A stretch of DNA of 25,514 bases, taken from the NCBI GenBank assembly GCA_017938785.1, contig JAGBAU010000148.1, positions 1 through 25,514 on the forward strand, written 5' to 3'. The position numbers were made by a program, and so were the translations under genes. The notes beneath the pieces were generated by a model. That model saw only the letters and a program-made list of their open reading frames with translations, was not told the DNA's origin and did not search any database. Every line of letters begins with the position of its first letter. Position 1 is the stretch's first letter. Origin of the DNA: Clostridia bacterium (GTDB lineage: Bacteria > Bacillota_A > Clostridia > Christensenellales > Aristaeellaceae). Below are positions 15,102 through 22,804 of the stretch, in pieces.

Positions 15102-15977
15102 ATGTTGAAAAAGATGATTGCTTTGTGCTTGGTATGCATGCTGACCCTGGCTTTCCTGGGTGTACAGGCAGAAGAGAACAAGGGAGAATGGTGGAATATT
15201 CTGCTGCTGGGCAGTGATGATCGCGATATGTCCAAGCATTCCGGACGTACGGATACGATTATCATTCTCTCTGTGAATCGTGAACTGGGAAGCGCTAAAA
15301 TGACCAGCATTATGCGTGATACCTGGGTGAAAATTCCCGGTCGCAAGAAGAACAAAATCAATGCTGCCAATGTGTTTGGCGGACCTGAGCTGGCAATGGA
15401 AACCGTAAATACCAGCTTCGGCACGAATATTCAGGATTACATTCTGATCAACTTCCGTGATATGGTGGATATTGTGGACCTGTTCGGCGGTGTGGATCTG
15501 GAACTGAGTCAAAGCGAAGTCAAGATTGCCAATGATTATATCAATTCTTACAAGGCCGAAGCTCATAATCAAGAGCCTTATGAGGATTATTCCCTGATTG
15601 CATCTGCTGGTATGGTGCATCTGAATGGTATGCAGGCAATGGCGCATTGCCGCGATCGCTATACCGACAGTGACTTCGGACGTGTAATGCGCGGTCAGGA
15701 TACGCTTTTGGCCCTGGCTGAGAAGGCACAGAACATGGAAGTGGATGCTTGCCTGGATATTGCAGGCGAGATTATGAGCTTTGTTGAGACCAACCTGACC
15801 GATGAAGAGGTCAAGGAACTGGGCAAGGCAGTTTTGACGATGGATGTAGAAAATGTCGGTCAGAACAGACTTCCTGCGGATGGAACCTATAAATCCGGCA
15901 CCTTTGATGGTGTATGGTGCATCCGTCCCAATCTGGAGAAAAACGCCCAGATTCTGAAGTCTTACATCTACGGCTGA
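15102..15977 (+). CDS. LCP family glycopolymer transferase, secreted paralogue
   Basis: A 291-residue LCP protein and tandem paralogue of the preceding gene, with nearly the same core: LLLGSDDR, GRTDTIIILSV, SIMRDTWVKIPG, NKINAANVFGGPELA and CRDRYTDSDFGRVMRGQ. The N-terminus is a signal peptide (MLKKMIALCLVCMLTLAFL) with a probable cut after VQA at residue 23, so the mature protein would be released or held by partners. It lacks the long linker of its neighbour and has an insertion near DYINSYKAEAH. The ATG at 15102 is preceded by GGAGTGAG about 6 bases away. It is the last gene of the operon and ends before a strong terminator. Confidence 0.93.
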   Translation: MLKKMIALCLVCMLTLAFLGVQAEENKGEWWNILLLGSDDRDMSKHSGRTDTIIILSVNRELGSAKMTSIMRDTWVKIPGRKKNKINAANVFGGPELAMETVNTSFGTNIQDYILINFRDMVDIVDLFGGVDLELSQSEVKIANDYINSYKAEAHNQEPYEDYSLIASAGMVHLNGMQAMAHCRDRYTDSDFGRVMRGQDTLLALAEKAQNMEVDACLDIAGEIMSFVETNLTDEEVKELGKAVLTMDVENVGQNRLPADGTYKSGTFDGVWCIRPNLEKNAQILKSYIYG

Positions 15978-15989
15978 TAAGCATCATTC

Positions 15990-16025
15990 AAAGGACCACC
16001 TGGATTCAGGTGGTCCTTTCTTTTG
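15990..16025 (+). terminator. Terminator of the LCP/BY-kinase operon
   Basis: AAGGACCACCTG pairs with CAGGTGGTCCTT around the loop GATT, followed by TCTTTT. The long, perfect, GC-rich stem and T-rich tail make a classical intrinsic terminator closing the operon. Confidence 0.92.
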
Positions 16026-16059
16026 CTGTGCGCCCCGCTTGCAAAATGAAAGGGTTGGG

Positions 16060-16088
16060 TTGTTCATTCGGAATGAATTTGATATAAT
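16060..16088 (+). promoter_or_regulatory. Candidate promoter of sbcDC
   Basis: A perfect TATAAT (16083-16088) lies 17 bases after TTGTTC (16060-16065). The -35 match is weak (three of six). Transcription would start about 25 bases before sbcD. Confidence 0.55.
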
Positions 16089-16118
16089 CCAGTTATAGTA
16101 TAAAAACGGGGGTTTTGT

Positions 16119-17255
16119 ATGAAACTGATCCATTTATCGGACTTGCATATCGGCAAGCGGGTGAATGAAGTCTCCATGATCGAGGATCAGGAGTATATCC
16201 TGCTGCAAATTCTGCGCATCATCGATGATGAAATGCCGGATGCCGTGCTGGTTGCCGGAGATGTATATGATAAGAGCGTGCCGTCGGCCGAAGCCGTGAC
16301 CGTGCTGGATGATTTTCTCTGCCGCCTGGCAAAGCGGTGCGTGCCGGTTTTGATCATCAGTGGCAACCACGATTCTCCGGAGCGTCTGGCCTTCGGCAAC
16401 CGACTGATGGAAGGCGCAGGTATATATTTTTCCCCTGTGTACAATGGGGAAGTTGAACCGATTACCCTGGCCGATGCACATGGCGGGGTGAAATTCTACC
16501 TGCTGCCCTTCATCAAACCTGTCCATGTGCGGCGTTACTACCCCGATGAAGATATCGAAAGCTATTCCGACGCCTGCCGCGTGGCGGTTGAAAAGATGAA
16601 TGTCGATACGGCTGCCAGGAACGTGCTGCTGACCCATCAGTTTGTCACAGGAGCATCCACCTGCGAATCCGAGGAAATCTCCGTGGGCGGCAGCGATAAT
16701 GTGGATGCATCCGTCTTTGAAGTTTTTGACTATGTGGCGCTGGGGCATATTCACGGCCCGCAGAACATCGGTTCCAAGCGGATGCGCTACTGCGGAACGC
16801 CTTTGAAGTATTCCTTCTCCGAGGCTGACCACTATAAGAGCGTGACGCTGGTGGAACTGGGGGCAAAGGGTGAACTACAGTTGCGCACCTTGCCGCTGGT
16901 TCCTCGCCATGATATGCGTCAGCTTCGCGGGGATTTTAACCGGTTGACGGACAGGTCTTTCTATGAGAATACCAACGTGGATGATTACCTGCACATCATC
17001 CTGACCGACGATGAGGACGTGCCGGAGGCCATGGGCCGGCTGCGCGTGATCTATCCCAACATCATGAAGCTCAGCTATGACAATACCCGCACCCGTGCCA
17101 ATCAGGTCGTCGGCGGCGCTGAGGACGTTCAGCGAAAATCTCCGCTACAGCTCTTTGAAGAACTGTATGAGAAGCAGAATAACCAGTCTATGAGCGATGA
17201 GCAGCGCGAATTTACCCGGGAATTGATAGAATCCATCTGGGAGGAAAACCTATGA
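16119..17255 (+). CDS. sbcD: SbcD (Mre11-type) nuclease subunit
   Basis: SbcD is the manganese-dependent nuclease of the SbcCD complex, which opens hairpins and trims protein-blocked DNA ends. The 378-residue protein shows all phosphoesterase motifs: LSDLHIGKR at the N-terminus, VAGDVYDKS, ISGNHDSPERL, LLTHQFVTG and ALGHIHGPQ. The C-terminal part (about 260-378) is the region that contacts SbcC, including the final helix ELYEKQNNQSMSDEQ. GGGGG lies about 7 bases before the ATG. The stop overlaps the sbcC start by 4 bases (ATGA), as normal for this pair. Confidence 0.96.
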   Translation: MKLIHLSDLHIGKRVNEVSMIEDQEYILLQILRIIDDEMPDAVLVAGDVYDKSVPSAEAVTVLDDFLCRLAKRCVPVLIISGNHDSPERLAFGNRLMEGAGIYFSPVYNGEVEPITLADAHGGVKFYLLPFIKPVHVRRYYPDEDIESYSDACRVAVEKMNVDTAARNVLLTHQFVTGASTCESEEISVGGSDNVDASVFEVFDYVALGHIHGPQNIGSKRMRYCGTPLKYSFSEADHYKSVTLVELGAKGELQLRTLPLVPRHDMRQLRGDFNRLTDRSFYENTNVDDYLHIILTDDEDVPEAMGRLRVIYPNIMKLSYDNTRTRANQVVGGAEDVQRKSPLQLFEELYEKQNNQSMSDEQREFTRELIESIWEENL

Positions 17256-20014
17256 GGCCCCTCAAATTGACCATTGCTGGTTTCGGTCCCTATGCGGGCG
17301 TACAGGAACTGGATTTCGAAAAATTGGGCAGGAGCGGATTGTACCTGATCACCGGCGATACAGGCGCCGGCAAGACCACAATCTTTGACGCCATTACCTT
17401 TGCGCTCTTTGGGGAAGCCAGCGGCGATAACCGCGATGCGGGCATGCTGCGTTCCAAATACGCAAAGGCGGAGGATCCGACCTATGTGGAACTGAGCTTC
17501 TGCTACGACGGCAAGGCGTATACCGTCCGCCGCAATCCGGAATATGAGCGTGCTAAGGCGCGTGGAACCGGCACCACCAGGCAGGCTGCAGAGGCCCAGC
17601 TGAACTATCCGGATGGACATTCGGTCACCAAGCTGAAGGAAGTGGATCGGGCAATTCGTGAAATCATCGGGTTGAGCCGGGAACAGTTTTCCCAGGTGTC
17701 TATGATTTCCCAGGGCGAATTCAGAAAGCTTTTGCAGGCGGATACCAGGGAACGGCAGAAGATTTTCCGGGATATATTTGGAACCGGGCTGTATGTCAAT
17801 CTGCAGAACCGGCTCAAGGAGTGTGCAGCTGAGGTGCGCATTCAGCGTGAGCGTGCATCCGCGAGCATTCGTCAGTATATCGGCGGACTGCTTTGTGACG
17901 AGGATTCGCTTTTCTCACTGGATGCAGCGAAGGCGCGGGGTGGAGAATTGCCCACCGCAGATGTGATGCAACTGTTTGAGAGAATACTGGATGAGGACCG
18001 TGCTTCAGATGCAGTGCTGGCACAAAAACTGGCGGAGCTTGAAAAACAGGCGGATTCGCTGGTTGTGCGCCTCGCCCAGGCGAGCGCTTACCAGGCAGCA
18101 AAGCTTGCGCTTGCAGAAAAGGAACAGGAGGAAGGCAAGAAGAACAGCGAACTGGAACAGGCACAGGCTGTGCTCTCTGCCGCGCAGGCAAGCGTCCCGG
18201 AGCAGGATAAGCTACAGAAGCAAATTACAGCCATGGAACTGCTGCTGCCGAGCTATGATGAACTGGACGCAAAAAATGCGGAGCTTTCCGGCAAAAGATT
18301 GCAGTTGGAGAATCTGCAGAAGGCGCAGGAAACCGCCCGGAAGGATAGGGCAGAACTGACCGAAGAAACTGCCGCCCTCAAGTCGGAGCATAAGGAATTG
18401 GAGAATGTAGGTGCTGAGCAGGAAAAGCTTGCCGCGCAGCGCCGTCAGATTGTCGAACAGGGCGTCAAATTCCGTGCGCTGCTGGATGCATTTGCTTCCC
18501 TGGATGAACAGCGTGCAGAGCTGAAGCGGCTGCAGGAAGCCTACATCGCTGCCGACCGGGAATCCGCACAGCTTGGAAAGGCGTATGAGGCGACCAATAA
18601 GGCGTTTCTGGATGAACAGGCAGGCATCATTGCTTCCCGCCTTGCAGACGGTTTGCCCTGCCCGGTTTGCGGTTCCGTAGAGCATCCCAAGCTTGCATGT
18701 AAGTCTGAGAATGCGCCCACGGAATCCGAAGTGAAGGAAGCCAAATCCGCATATGACAGGGCACAGCAGCACACCAACCGTGCAAGCGCAGACGCCAGCA
18801 AGCAGAAGGGGATTGTTGCGGCTTCGGAGGAAGCCATTGCGCGGGATGCAGATAAACTGCTGGAGGGCACGACCATGGAACAGGCGCGAAAAGCCGCGGC
18901 GATTCGACGCAAGGCCCTCAAGGAACAACTGCTTGAGGTTGACGCCCGGATTGCAGATGTGGAAAAGAAGAGCAAGCGCAAGGCAGAGCTGGAACGCCTG
19001 CTTCCTGAAAAGGAAAGAAAGCTGACCGAACTGGACGCCGGTTTTGCCGCAGCAAATGAGGAAATCGCCGGATTGAATGCATTTGTTTCCGAACAGGAAA
19101 AGCAGATTCAGGGATTGAAGGAAAAACTCAGCTTTGCAGACAAGAATGCCGCGCTCGCAGAAAAGGAAAGGCTGGTTCAAAAGCTGGAGGAAATGAAAAC
19201 TGCCATTAACGATGCAGAAGCAGCCTGCGGAAAGTGCAGGGAAGAGCTTGCTGCCCTGGGCGCCGGCATTGCACAGCTGAAGAAACAGCTTGAAGAGGGC
19301 TGTGAGGCGGATATGGGCGCGCTGGAAGCGGAAAAGCAGGCTCTGGCAAGCCGAAAGAATGAAATCACCGGGAAGCAGAAGAGCATCCATGCGCGCATTA
19401 CCGCAAATGAAACGGCATATGGCAATATTGCTTTGAAGGCGGAAGAGATGCAGAAGCTGGAAAAGAAATACGCCTGGATGAATGCGCTTTCCGAAACTGC
19501 AAATGGAAACCTGAGCGGCAAGGAAAAGATCATGCTGGAAACCTACATCCAGACAACTTACTTCGACCGTATACTGGAGCGCGCGAACCTGCGCCTTCGG
19601 AAGATGTCCGGCGGACAGTACGATCTGAAGCGCAGGCGCAATGCCAGTAACCGCCAGAGCCAGAGCGGCCTGGAACTGGATATCGTGGATCATATCAATG
19701 CGACCGAGCGCAGCGTCAATACCCTGTCCGGCGGCGAGGCATTCCTGGCTTCGCTTGCGCTTGCGCTGGGGCTTTCAGATGAGGTTCAGATGTCCACCGG
19801 AATCCGGCTGGATACGCTGTTTGTGGATGAGGGCTTCGGTTCCCTGGATTCGGAGGCCCTGGGCAAGGCATATGCCACGCTGGCAGGGCTTACGGAGGGC
19901 AACCGGCTGGTGGGCATCATTTCCCATGTGTCGGAACTCAAGGAACGCATCGACAGGCAGATAGTGGTTGCTAAAAACAGATCCGGTGGAAGCAGCGCCA
20001 GGATAGTTTGCTGA
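17252..20014 (+). CDS. sbcC: SbcC (Rad50-type) SMC-like ATPase
   Basis: SbcC is the ATPase partner of SbcD. Its 920 residues form a split ABC ATPase around two long coiled coils. The N-terminal half has the Walker A motif GDTGAGKTTIFDA and the Q-loop region SQGEFRKLL. The zinc hook that joins two molecules is CPVC at 470-473. Glu-, Lys- and Ala-rich heptads on either side form the coiled coil. The C-terminal half has the signature LSGGEAFLASLALALG, Walker B and D-loop LFVDEGFGSLD, and a final HVSELKERID. The start overlaps the sbcD stop. The protein is slightly shorter than E. coli SbcC, as in most Firmicutes. Confidence 0.96.
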   Translation: MRPLKLTIAGFGPYAGVQELDFEKLGRSGLYLITGDTGAGKTTIFDAITFALFGEASGDNRDAGMLRSKYAKAEDPTYVELSFCYDGKAYTVRRNPEYERAKARGTGTTRQAAEAQLNYPDGHSVTKLKEVDRAIREIIGLSREQFSQVSMISQGEFRKLLQADTRERQKIFRDIFGTGLYVNLQNRLKECAAEVRIQRERASASIRQYIGGLLCDEDSLFSLDAAKARGGELPTADVMQLFERILDEDRASDAVLAQKLAELEKQADSLVVRLAQASAYQAAKLALAEKEQEEGKKNSELEQAQAVLSAAQASVPEQDKLQKQITAMELLLPSYDELDAKNAELSGKRLQLENLQKAQETARKDRAELTEETAALKSEHKELENVGAEQEKLAAQRRQIVEQGVKFRALLDAFASLDEQRAELKRLQEAYIAADRESAQLGKAYEATNKAFLDEQAGIIASRLADGLPCPVCGSVEHPKLACKSENAPTESEVKEAKSAYDRAQQHTNRASADASKQKGIVAASEEAIARDADKLLEGTTMEQARKAAAIRRKALKEQLLEVDARIADVEKKSKRKAELERLLPEKERKLTELDAGFAAANEEIAGLNAFVSEQEKQIQGLKEKLSFADKNAALAEKERLVQKLEEMKTAINDAEAACGKCREELAALGAGIAQLKKQLEEGCEADMGALEAEKQALASRKNEITGKQKSIHARITANETAYGNIALKAEEMQKLEKKYAWMNALSETANGNLSGKEKIMLETYIQTTYFDRILERANLRLRKMSGGQYDLKRRRNASNRQSQSGLELDIVDHINATERSVNTLSGGEAFLASLALALGLSDEVQMSTGIRLDTLFVDEGFGSLDSEALGKAYATLAGLTEGNRLVGIISHVSELKERIDRQIVVAKNRSGGSSARIVC

Positions 20015-20093
20015 TTCAAGTGCAAGGAAAGGAACTGTGAAGGCTTTGCATGGCAGTAGTGCTCCGCGGTTCTTTTTCGATAACCACTTGAAT
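20014..20093. repeat. 9-bp inverted repeat enclosing the sbcC-moaA gap
   Basis: ATTCAAGTG (20014-20022) and CACTTGAAT (20085-20093) are exact reverse complements 62 bases apart, enclosing the weak terminator stem. The whole 80 bases can fold as one long imperfect hairpin. The right arm overlaps the -35 box of the moaA promoter. Confidence 0.55.
20029..20077 (+). terminator. Weak terminator-like hairpin after sbcC
   Basis: AAGGAACTGTG (20029-20039) can pair with CGCGGTTCTTT (20065-20075), partly through G-T pairs, and a run of five T overlaps its end. The loop is long. It lies inside a larger inverted repeat, described separately. Confidence 0.4.
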
Positions 20094-20116
20094 TGATTCA
20101 ATGGCCGTGTTATACT
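20088..20116 (+). promoter_or_regulatory. Promoter of moaA-moaC-mogA
   Basis: TTGAAT (20088-20093, four of six) and TATACT (20111-20116, five of six) are spaced by exactly 17 bases. The -35 box is the left arm of the inverted repeat TTGAATTGATTCAA, a possible operator. The resulting leader is about 115 bases and highly structured. Confidence 0.7.
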
Positions 20117-20118
20117 GC

Positions 20119-20228
20119 CCTCAGTCACAGATGTACACAGCTGCGAAGCGGTGGAATGGGAGATTCTATTGCAGAGTTTGTGGTACAGGAAGGGAAACAG
20201 GCGGGACAACGTCTGTGAAAGACTGAGG
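20119..20228 (+). ncRNA. Structured moaA leader, candidate cofactor riboswitch
   Basis: The leader closes on itself with two stacked 8-bp helices: CCTCAGTC (20119-20126) with GACTGAGG (20221-20228), then, across a GAAA bulge, ACAGATGT (20127-20134) with ACGTCTGT (20209-20216, one G-T pair). Inside are a branched arm built from CACA/TGTG and CTGC/GCAG and topped by GAAT/ATTC. The outer helix covers part of the moaA ribosome-binding site GAGGAG (20225-20230), 6 bases from the ATG, so folding could block translation. Molybdenum or tungsten cofactor (Moco/Tuco) riboswitches are known before moaA in other bacteria. I could not confirm a match to that consensus from memory, so the class remains open. 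Confidence 0.55.
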
Positions 20229-20236
20229 AGTAGGCT

Positions 20237-21190
20237 ATGATCGATCGCTTTGGCAGGGAAATCAATTATCTGCGCGTTTCGGTAACAGATAAATGCAATC
20301 TGCGCTGCCGTTACTGCATGCCTGCGGAAGGCGTGTGCAAAAGAAGCCATGAAGAGGTGCTCCGGGAGGAGGAAATGATCATGGCGGTTCGGGCCGCAGC
20401 TTCATTGGGAATCAAAAAAGTGCGTATCACCGGCGGCGAACCGCTGGTTAAGCGAAACATCATCTCTATTTGCCGAAAAACCGCCAGGGTTGAGGGCATA
20501 GAGGATCTGAGCATCACCACCAACGGCGTGCTGATGCCTGAAATGGCGAAGGATTTGAAGGCTGCCGGGGTTCGGCGCGTCAATTTCAGCATAGACACGA
20601 TCAATCCGGATAAGTATGCCCATATCACCCGCATCGGCAAGCTGGATGATGCGCTTGCCGGCCTGGAAGCGGCGCTGTCAACCGGATTCGAGAAGATCAA
20701 GATCAATGCGGTACTCATCGGCGGCTTTAACGATGATGAGATCGTGGATCTTGCCGGATTGACACGCAGGTACCCCGTGGATATGCGTTTCATTGAGATG
20801 ATGCCCATGTATGACGGCGGCGATTTCGATGAGAGTTCTTTCATTCCCGCGTCCCGGGTGCTGGATGTGCTGCCGGAGGCAGTGCCTGTGCCCCATGACG
20901 GCGGTGTGGCGAAGCTTTACCGGCTGCCGGGGGCCCAGGGAAACCTGGGGCTTATCCGCCCGGTGAGCGCTCATTTCTGCGCCGAATGCAACCGTATCCG
21001 CCTGACCGCAGACGGAAAAATCAAAACTTGCCTGCATTCCGCCGATGAATATGACCTCAAGGGCATGAACCTTGAGGAGATGAGATCGCAGCTGCGGCGG
21101 GCAATCCTGGAAAAACCCGAATGGCACGGCGTGCTGTCGCACGGTCACCGCAGTCATGCGGGGCGCAATATGAACCAGATCGGAGGCTGA
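20237..21190 (+). CDS. moaA: GTP 3',8-cyclase MoaA
   Basis: MoaA is a radical SAM enzyme that converts GTP to 3',8-cyclo-GTP, the first step in molybdopterin synthesis, acting with MoaC encoded next. Its 317 residues include both iron-sulfur clusters: the SAM cluster C20-x3-C24-x2-C27 (CNLRCRYC) and the substrate cluster C248-x2-C251-x13-C265. The SAM-binding ITGGEPL motif and the C-terminal double glycine (NQIGG), needed for catalysis in the family, are present. GAGGAG lies 6 bases before the ATG and is partly covered by the leader stem. The stop is 3 bases before moaC. Confidence 0.96.
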   Translation: MIDRFGREINYLRVSVTDKCNLRCRYCMPAEGVCKRSHEEVLREEEMIMAVRAAASLGIKKVRITGGEPLVKRNIISICRKTARVEGIEDLSITTNGVLMPEMAKDLKAAGVRRVNFSIDTINPDKYAHITRIGKLDDALAGLEAALSTGFEKIKINAVLIGGFNDDEIVDLAGLTRRYPVDMRFIEMMPMYDGGDFDESSFIPASRVLDVLPEAVPVPHDGGVAKLYRLPGAQGNLGLIRPVSAHFCAECNRIRLTADGKIKTCLHSADEYDLKGMNLEEMRSQLRRAILEKPEWHGVLSHGHRSHAGRNMNQIGG

Positions 21191-21193
21191 ACC

Positions 21194-21679
21194 ATGGCCG
21201 ATTTTACCCATTTCAATGAACAGGGCCGTGCGAAGATGGTGGATGTGGGCGAAAAGGCCGTCTCCCGGCGCATTGCCGTAGCTGCCGGCCGGGTGCTGGT
21301 GAACGAGAATACCTTCGCGCTGATTCAATCCGGCGGCATGAAAAAGGGCGATGTGCTCACCGTTGCCCAGATCGCGGGCGTGATGGGCGCAAAGCGCACG
21401 CCGGACATCATTCCCATGTGCCATCCCATACAGATGGACGGCATCAACCTGGAATTGAATCTGGATGAAGAAAGGCATAGCGTGGAAATCACCGCCGCAG
21501 TTTCCTGTGATGGCCGCACCGGCGTGGAGATGGAAGCGCTCACCGCTGTATCCATAGCTGCGCTCACGGTATACGATATGTGCAAGGCGGTGCAGAAGGA
21601 TATAACCATCACCGGTATCCGCCTGCTGAAGAAGACCGGCGGTGTTCATGGAGATTACGTTCGGGAGGAAGAAGAATGA
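21194..21679 (+). CDS. moaC: Cyclic pyranopterin monophosphate synthase MoaC
   Basis: MoaC turns 3',8-cyclo-GTP into cyclic pyranopterin monophosphate (precursor Z). The 161-residue length is normal. Family motifs are complete: MVDVGEKAVSRR, the KRTPDIIPMCHPI segment with the conserved histidine, GVEMEALTAVSIAALTVYDM and DITITGIRLLKKTGG with the conserved lysines. It lies 3 bases after moaA and its stop overlaps the mogA start by 4 bases, so the three genes are translated together. Confidence 0.96.
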   Translation: MADFTHFNEQGRAKMVDVGEKAVSRRIAVAAGRVLVNENTFALIQSGGMKKGDVLTVAQIAGVMGAKRTPDIIPMCHPIQMDGINLELNLDEERHSVEITAAVSCDGRTGVEMEALTAVSIAALTVYDMCKAVQKDITITGIRLLKKTGGVHGDYVREEEE

Positions 21680-22176
21680 GCTATACCGCAGCTGTGATTA
21701 CCGTAAGCGATAAGGGGTGGCGCGGCGAACGTGCCGATGCGAGCGGTCCGCTGCTCTGCGAAATCTTGAAGGAAAAGGGTTTTGATGTGGTTCATACCAC
21801 TATCGTGCCCGATGATTCCTCGATGATCCAGGCGGAACTGCTGAAATGCACGGACGAAATGGGCATTGCTTTGGTGCTCACCACCGGCGGCACGGGTTTT
21901 TCGCCCCGGGATATAACCCCGGAGGCCACCATGGCCGTTGTGGAGCGTCCAACCCCCGGCATCCCGGAGGCTATGCGCGCCGAGAGCATGCGCATCACCC
22001 CCAAGGGCTGCCTGTCCAGAAGTGCAGCTGGAGTTCGCAGGCGCACGCTGATCATCAATCTGCCCGGCAGCCCCAAGGCTGCCCGGGAAAACATCATGGC
22101 CGTCATTGACCCCGTGGAGCACGGCCTGGAGATGCTCTATTCCGAGGGCAGCGCGGACTGCGGCCGGCAGAGCTGA
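21676..22176 (+). CDS. mogA: MogA/MoaB-type molybdopterin adenylyltransferase
   Basis: This 166-residue protein belongs to the MogA/MoaB family, which adenylates molybdopterin to prepare metal insertion. Motifs are VITVSDKGWRGERAD at the N-terminus, LVLTTGGTGFSPRDITPEAT in the middle, and INLPGSPKAARE near the end. The ATG at 21676 overlaps the moaC stop (ATGA) and has GGAGG 7 bases upstream; a longer in-frame start at 21580 would run through moaC and is unlikely. It ends just before a strong bidirectional terminator. MoeA, which completes metal insertion, is not in the window. Confidence 0.92.
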   Translation: MSYTAAVITVSDKGWRGERADASGPLLCEILKEKGFDVVHTTIVPDDSSMIQAELLKCTDEMGIALVLTTGGTGFSPRDITPEATMAVVERPTPGIPEAMRAESMRITPKGCLSRSAAGVRRRTLIINLPGSPKAARENIMAVIDPVEHGLEMLYSEGSADCGRQS

Positions 22177-22183
22177 TGCTATA

Positions 22184-22224
22184 AACGAACCCACCCCGTT
22201 CCTGCGGGGTGGGTTCGTTTTCCC
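22184..22224. terminator. Terminator between mogA and the MoaE-like gene
   Basis: A perfect 15-bp stem, AACGAACCCACCCCG (22184-22198) with CGGGGTGGGTTCGTT (22205-22219), closes a six-base loop and is followed by TTCCC. It lies between two convergent stop codons and probably serves both; the T run is short on both sides. Confidence 0.85.
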
Positions 22225-22226
22225 AT

Positions 22227-22631
22227 TTATTCCTCTTCATAGATTTCCGTTTCAACAACACATTCATTCTTGATCCTGCCCACGAGGTAGTTGAGGGCAT
22301 CGATCACACGGGGACGGACGTCGCCGCCGATGAGCACATACATGATGTCGTCGCCCAGCATCAGTTCCCCCTCATTCAGCCATGTACGGATATAGTAGAC
22401 TCCTTCCAGCCTGTAGGTTTCCTGAATGATGGCATTTACCTTCTCTGCGTCATAGGAAAAAAACATGCCGCGCACGGGCTTCGTACCCTCGGCGCCGCTG
22501 CGCACCTTTGCCCTTGCGCTCTGGCGTACGGTGCCGTTGTGGGTAAGATACATGCCGATTCTCGGTGCGCTCTCATGGGCCTTGGCTTCCCTCAGCCATG
22601 CATCCATGGAAGGGGAGATCTTTTTGTTCAT
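22227..22631 (-). CDS. MoaE-like protein, divergent molybdopterin synthase large-subunit relative
   Basis: MoaE is the large subunit of molybdopterin synthase, which adds dithiolene sulfur to precursor Z with MoaD. This 134-residue protein keeps the fold signature: GMYLTHNGTVRQSARAKV, MFFSYDAEKV, then the middle WLNEGELMLGDDIMYVLIGG and RVIDALNYLVGRIK. At the end, where MoaE normally has the catalytic PIWKKE lysines, this one reads CVVETEIYEEE. I recall similar MoaE-annotated proteins in clostridial genomes, so it may be a family-wide variant rather than a local decay. GGAGGT lies 6 bases before the ATG. It is convergent with moaA-moaC-mogA, which supports a link to cofactor synthesis, but catalysis is doubtful. 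Confidence 0.78.
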   Translation of the reverse strand: MNKKISPSMDAWLREAKAHESAPRIGMYLTHNGTVRQSARAKVRSGAEGTKPVRGMFFSYDAEKVNAIIQETYRLEGVYYIRTWLNEGELMLGDDIMYVLIGGDVRPRVIDALNYLVGRIKNECVVETEIYEEE

Positions 22632-22660
22632 AATGTTACCTCCGGAAGGGGATATGCACT

Positions 22661-22689
22661 ATTATAGCGCAGCCCTGTTCAAATGGCAA
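22661..22689 (-). promoter_or_regulatory. Promoter of the MoaE-like gene
   Basis: On the minus strand TTGCCA (22684-22689, five of six) and a perfect TATAAT (22661-22666) are spaced by 17 bases, about 30 bases before the start codon. This is the best sigma-A-type match in the window, so the gene is likely transcribed independently of the moaA operon. Confidence 0.82.
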
Positions 22690-22775
22690 TCTTCCGCCTG
22701 CTGAAGACAGGCATTCATGGCTCGGTATAGAAATGACATGTACAGATTGCAGGTGCACTGCGTATGCGTAAATAC

Positions 22776-22804
22776 TTGCAAGAAAAGGATATGGGTGATA
22801 CAAT
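22776..22804 (+). promoter_or_regulatory. Promoter of the PucR-family regulator
   Basis: TTGCAA (22776-22781) and TACAAT (22799-22804, five of six) are spaced by 17 bases. Transcription would start about 35 bases before the GTG start. It is divergent from the MoaE-like gene promoter. Confidence 0.65.

Noticed and set aside
14091..15647. 518-codon open frame on the minus strand across both LCP genes
   Set aside because: It mirrors two duplicated genes in the same relative frame, so its two halves resemble each other only because the plus-strand genes do; no ribosome-binding site or family match.
18212..19693. 493-codon open frame opposite sbcC
   Set aside because: Antisense shadow of the repetitive coiled-coil coding region; the translation is rich in Leu, Phe and Cys without domain features.
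20119..20228. Firm call of a Moco riboswitch
   Set aside because: The structure and gene context fit, but I could not verify the conserved nucleotides of the known motif, so only a candidate structured leader is reported.
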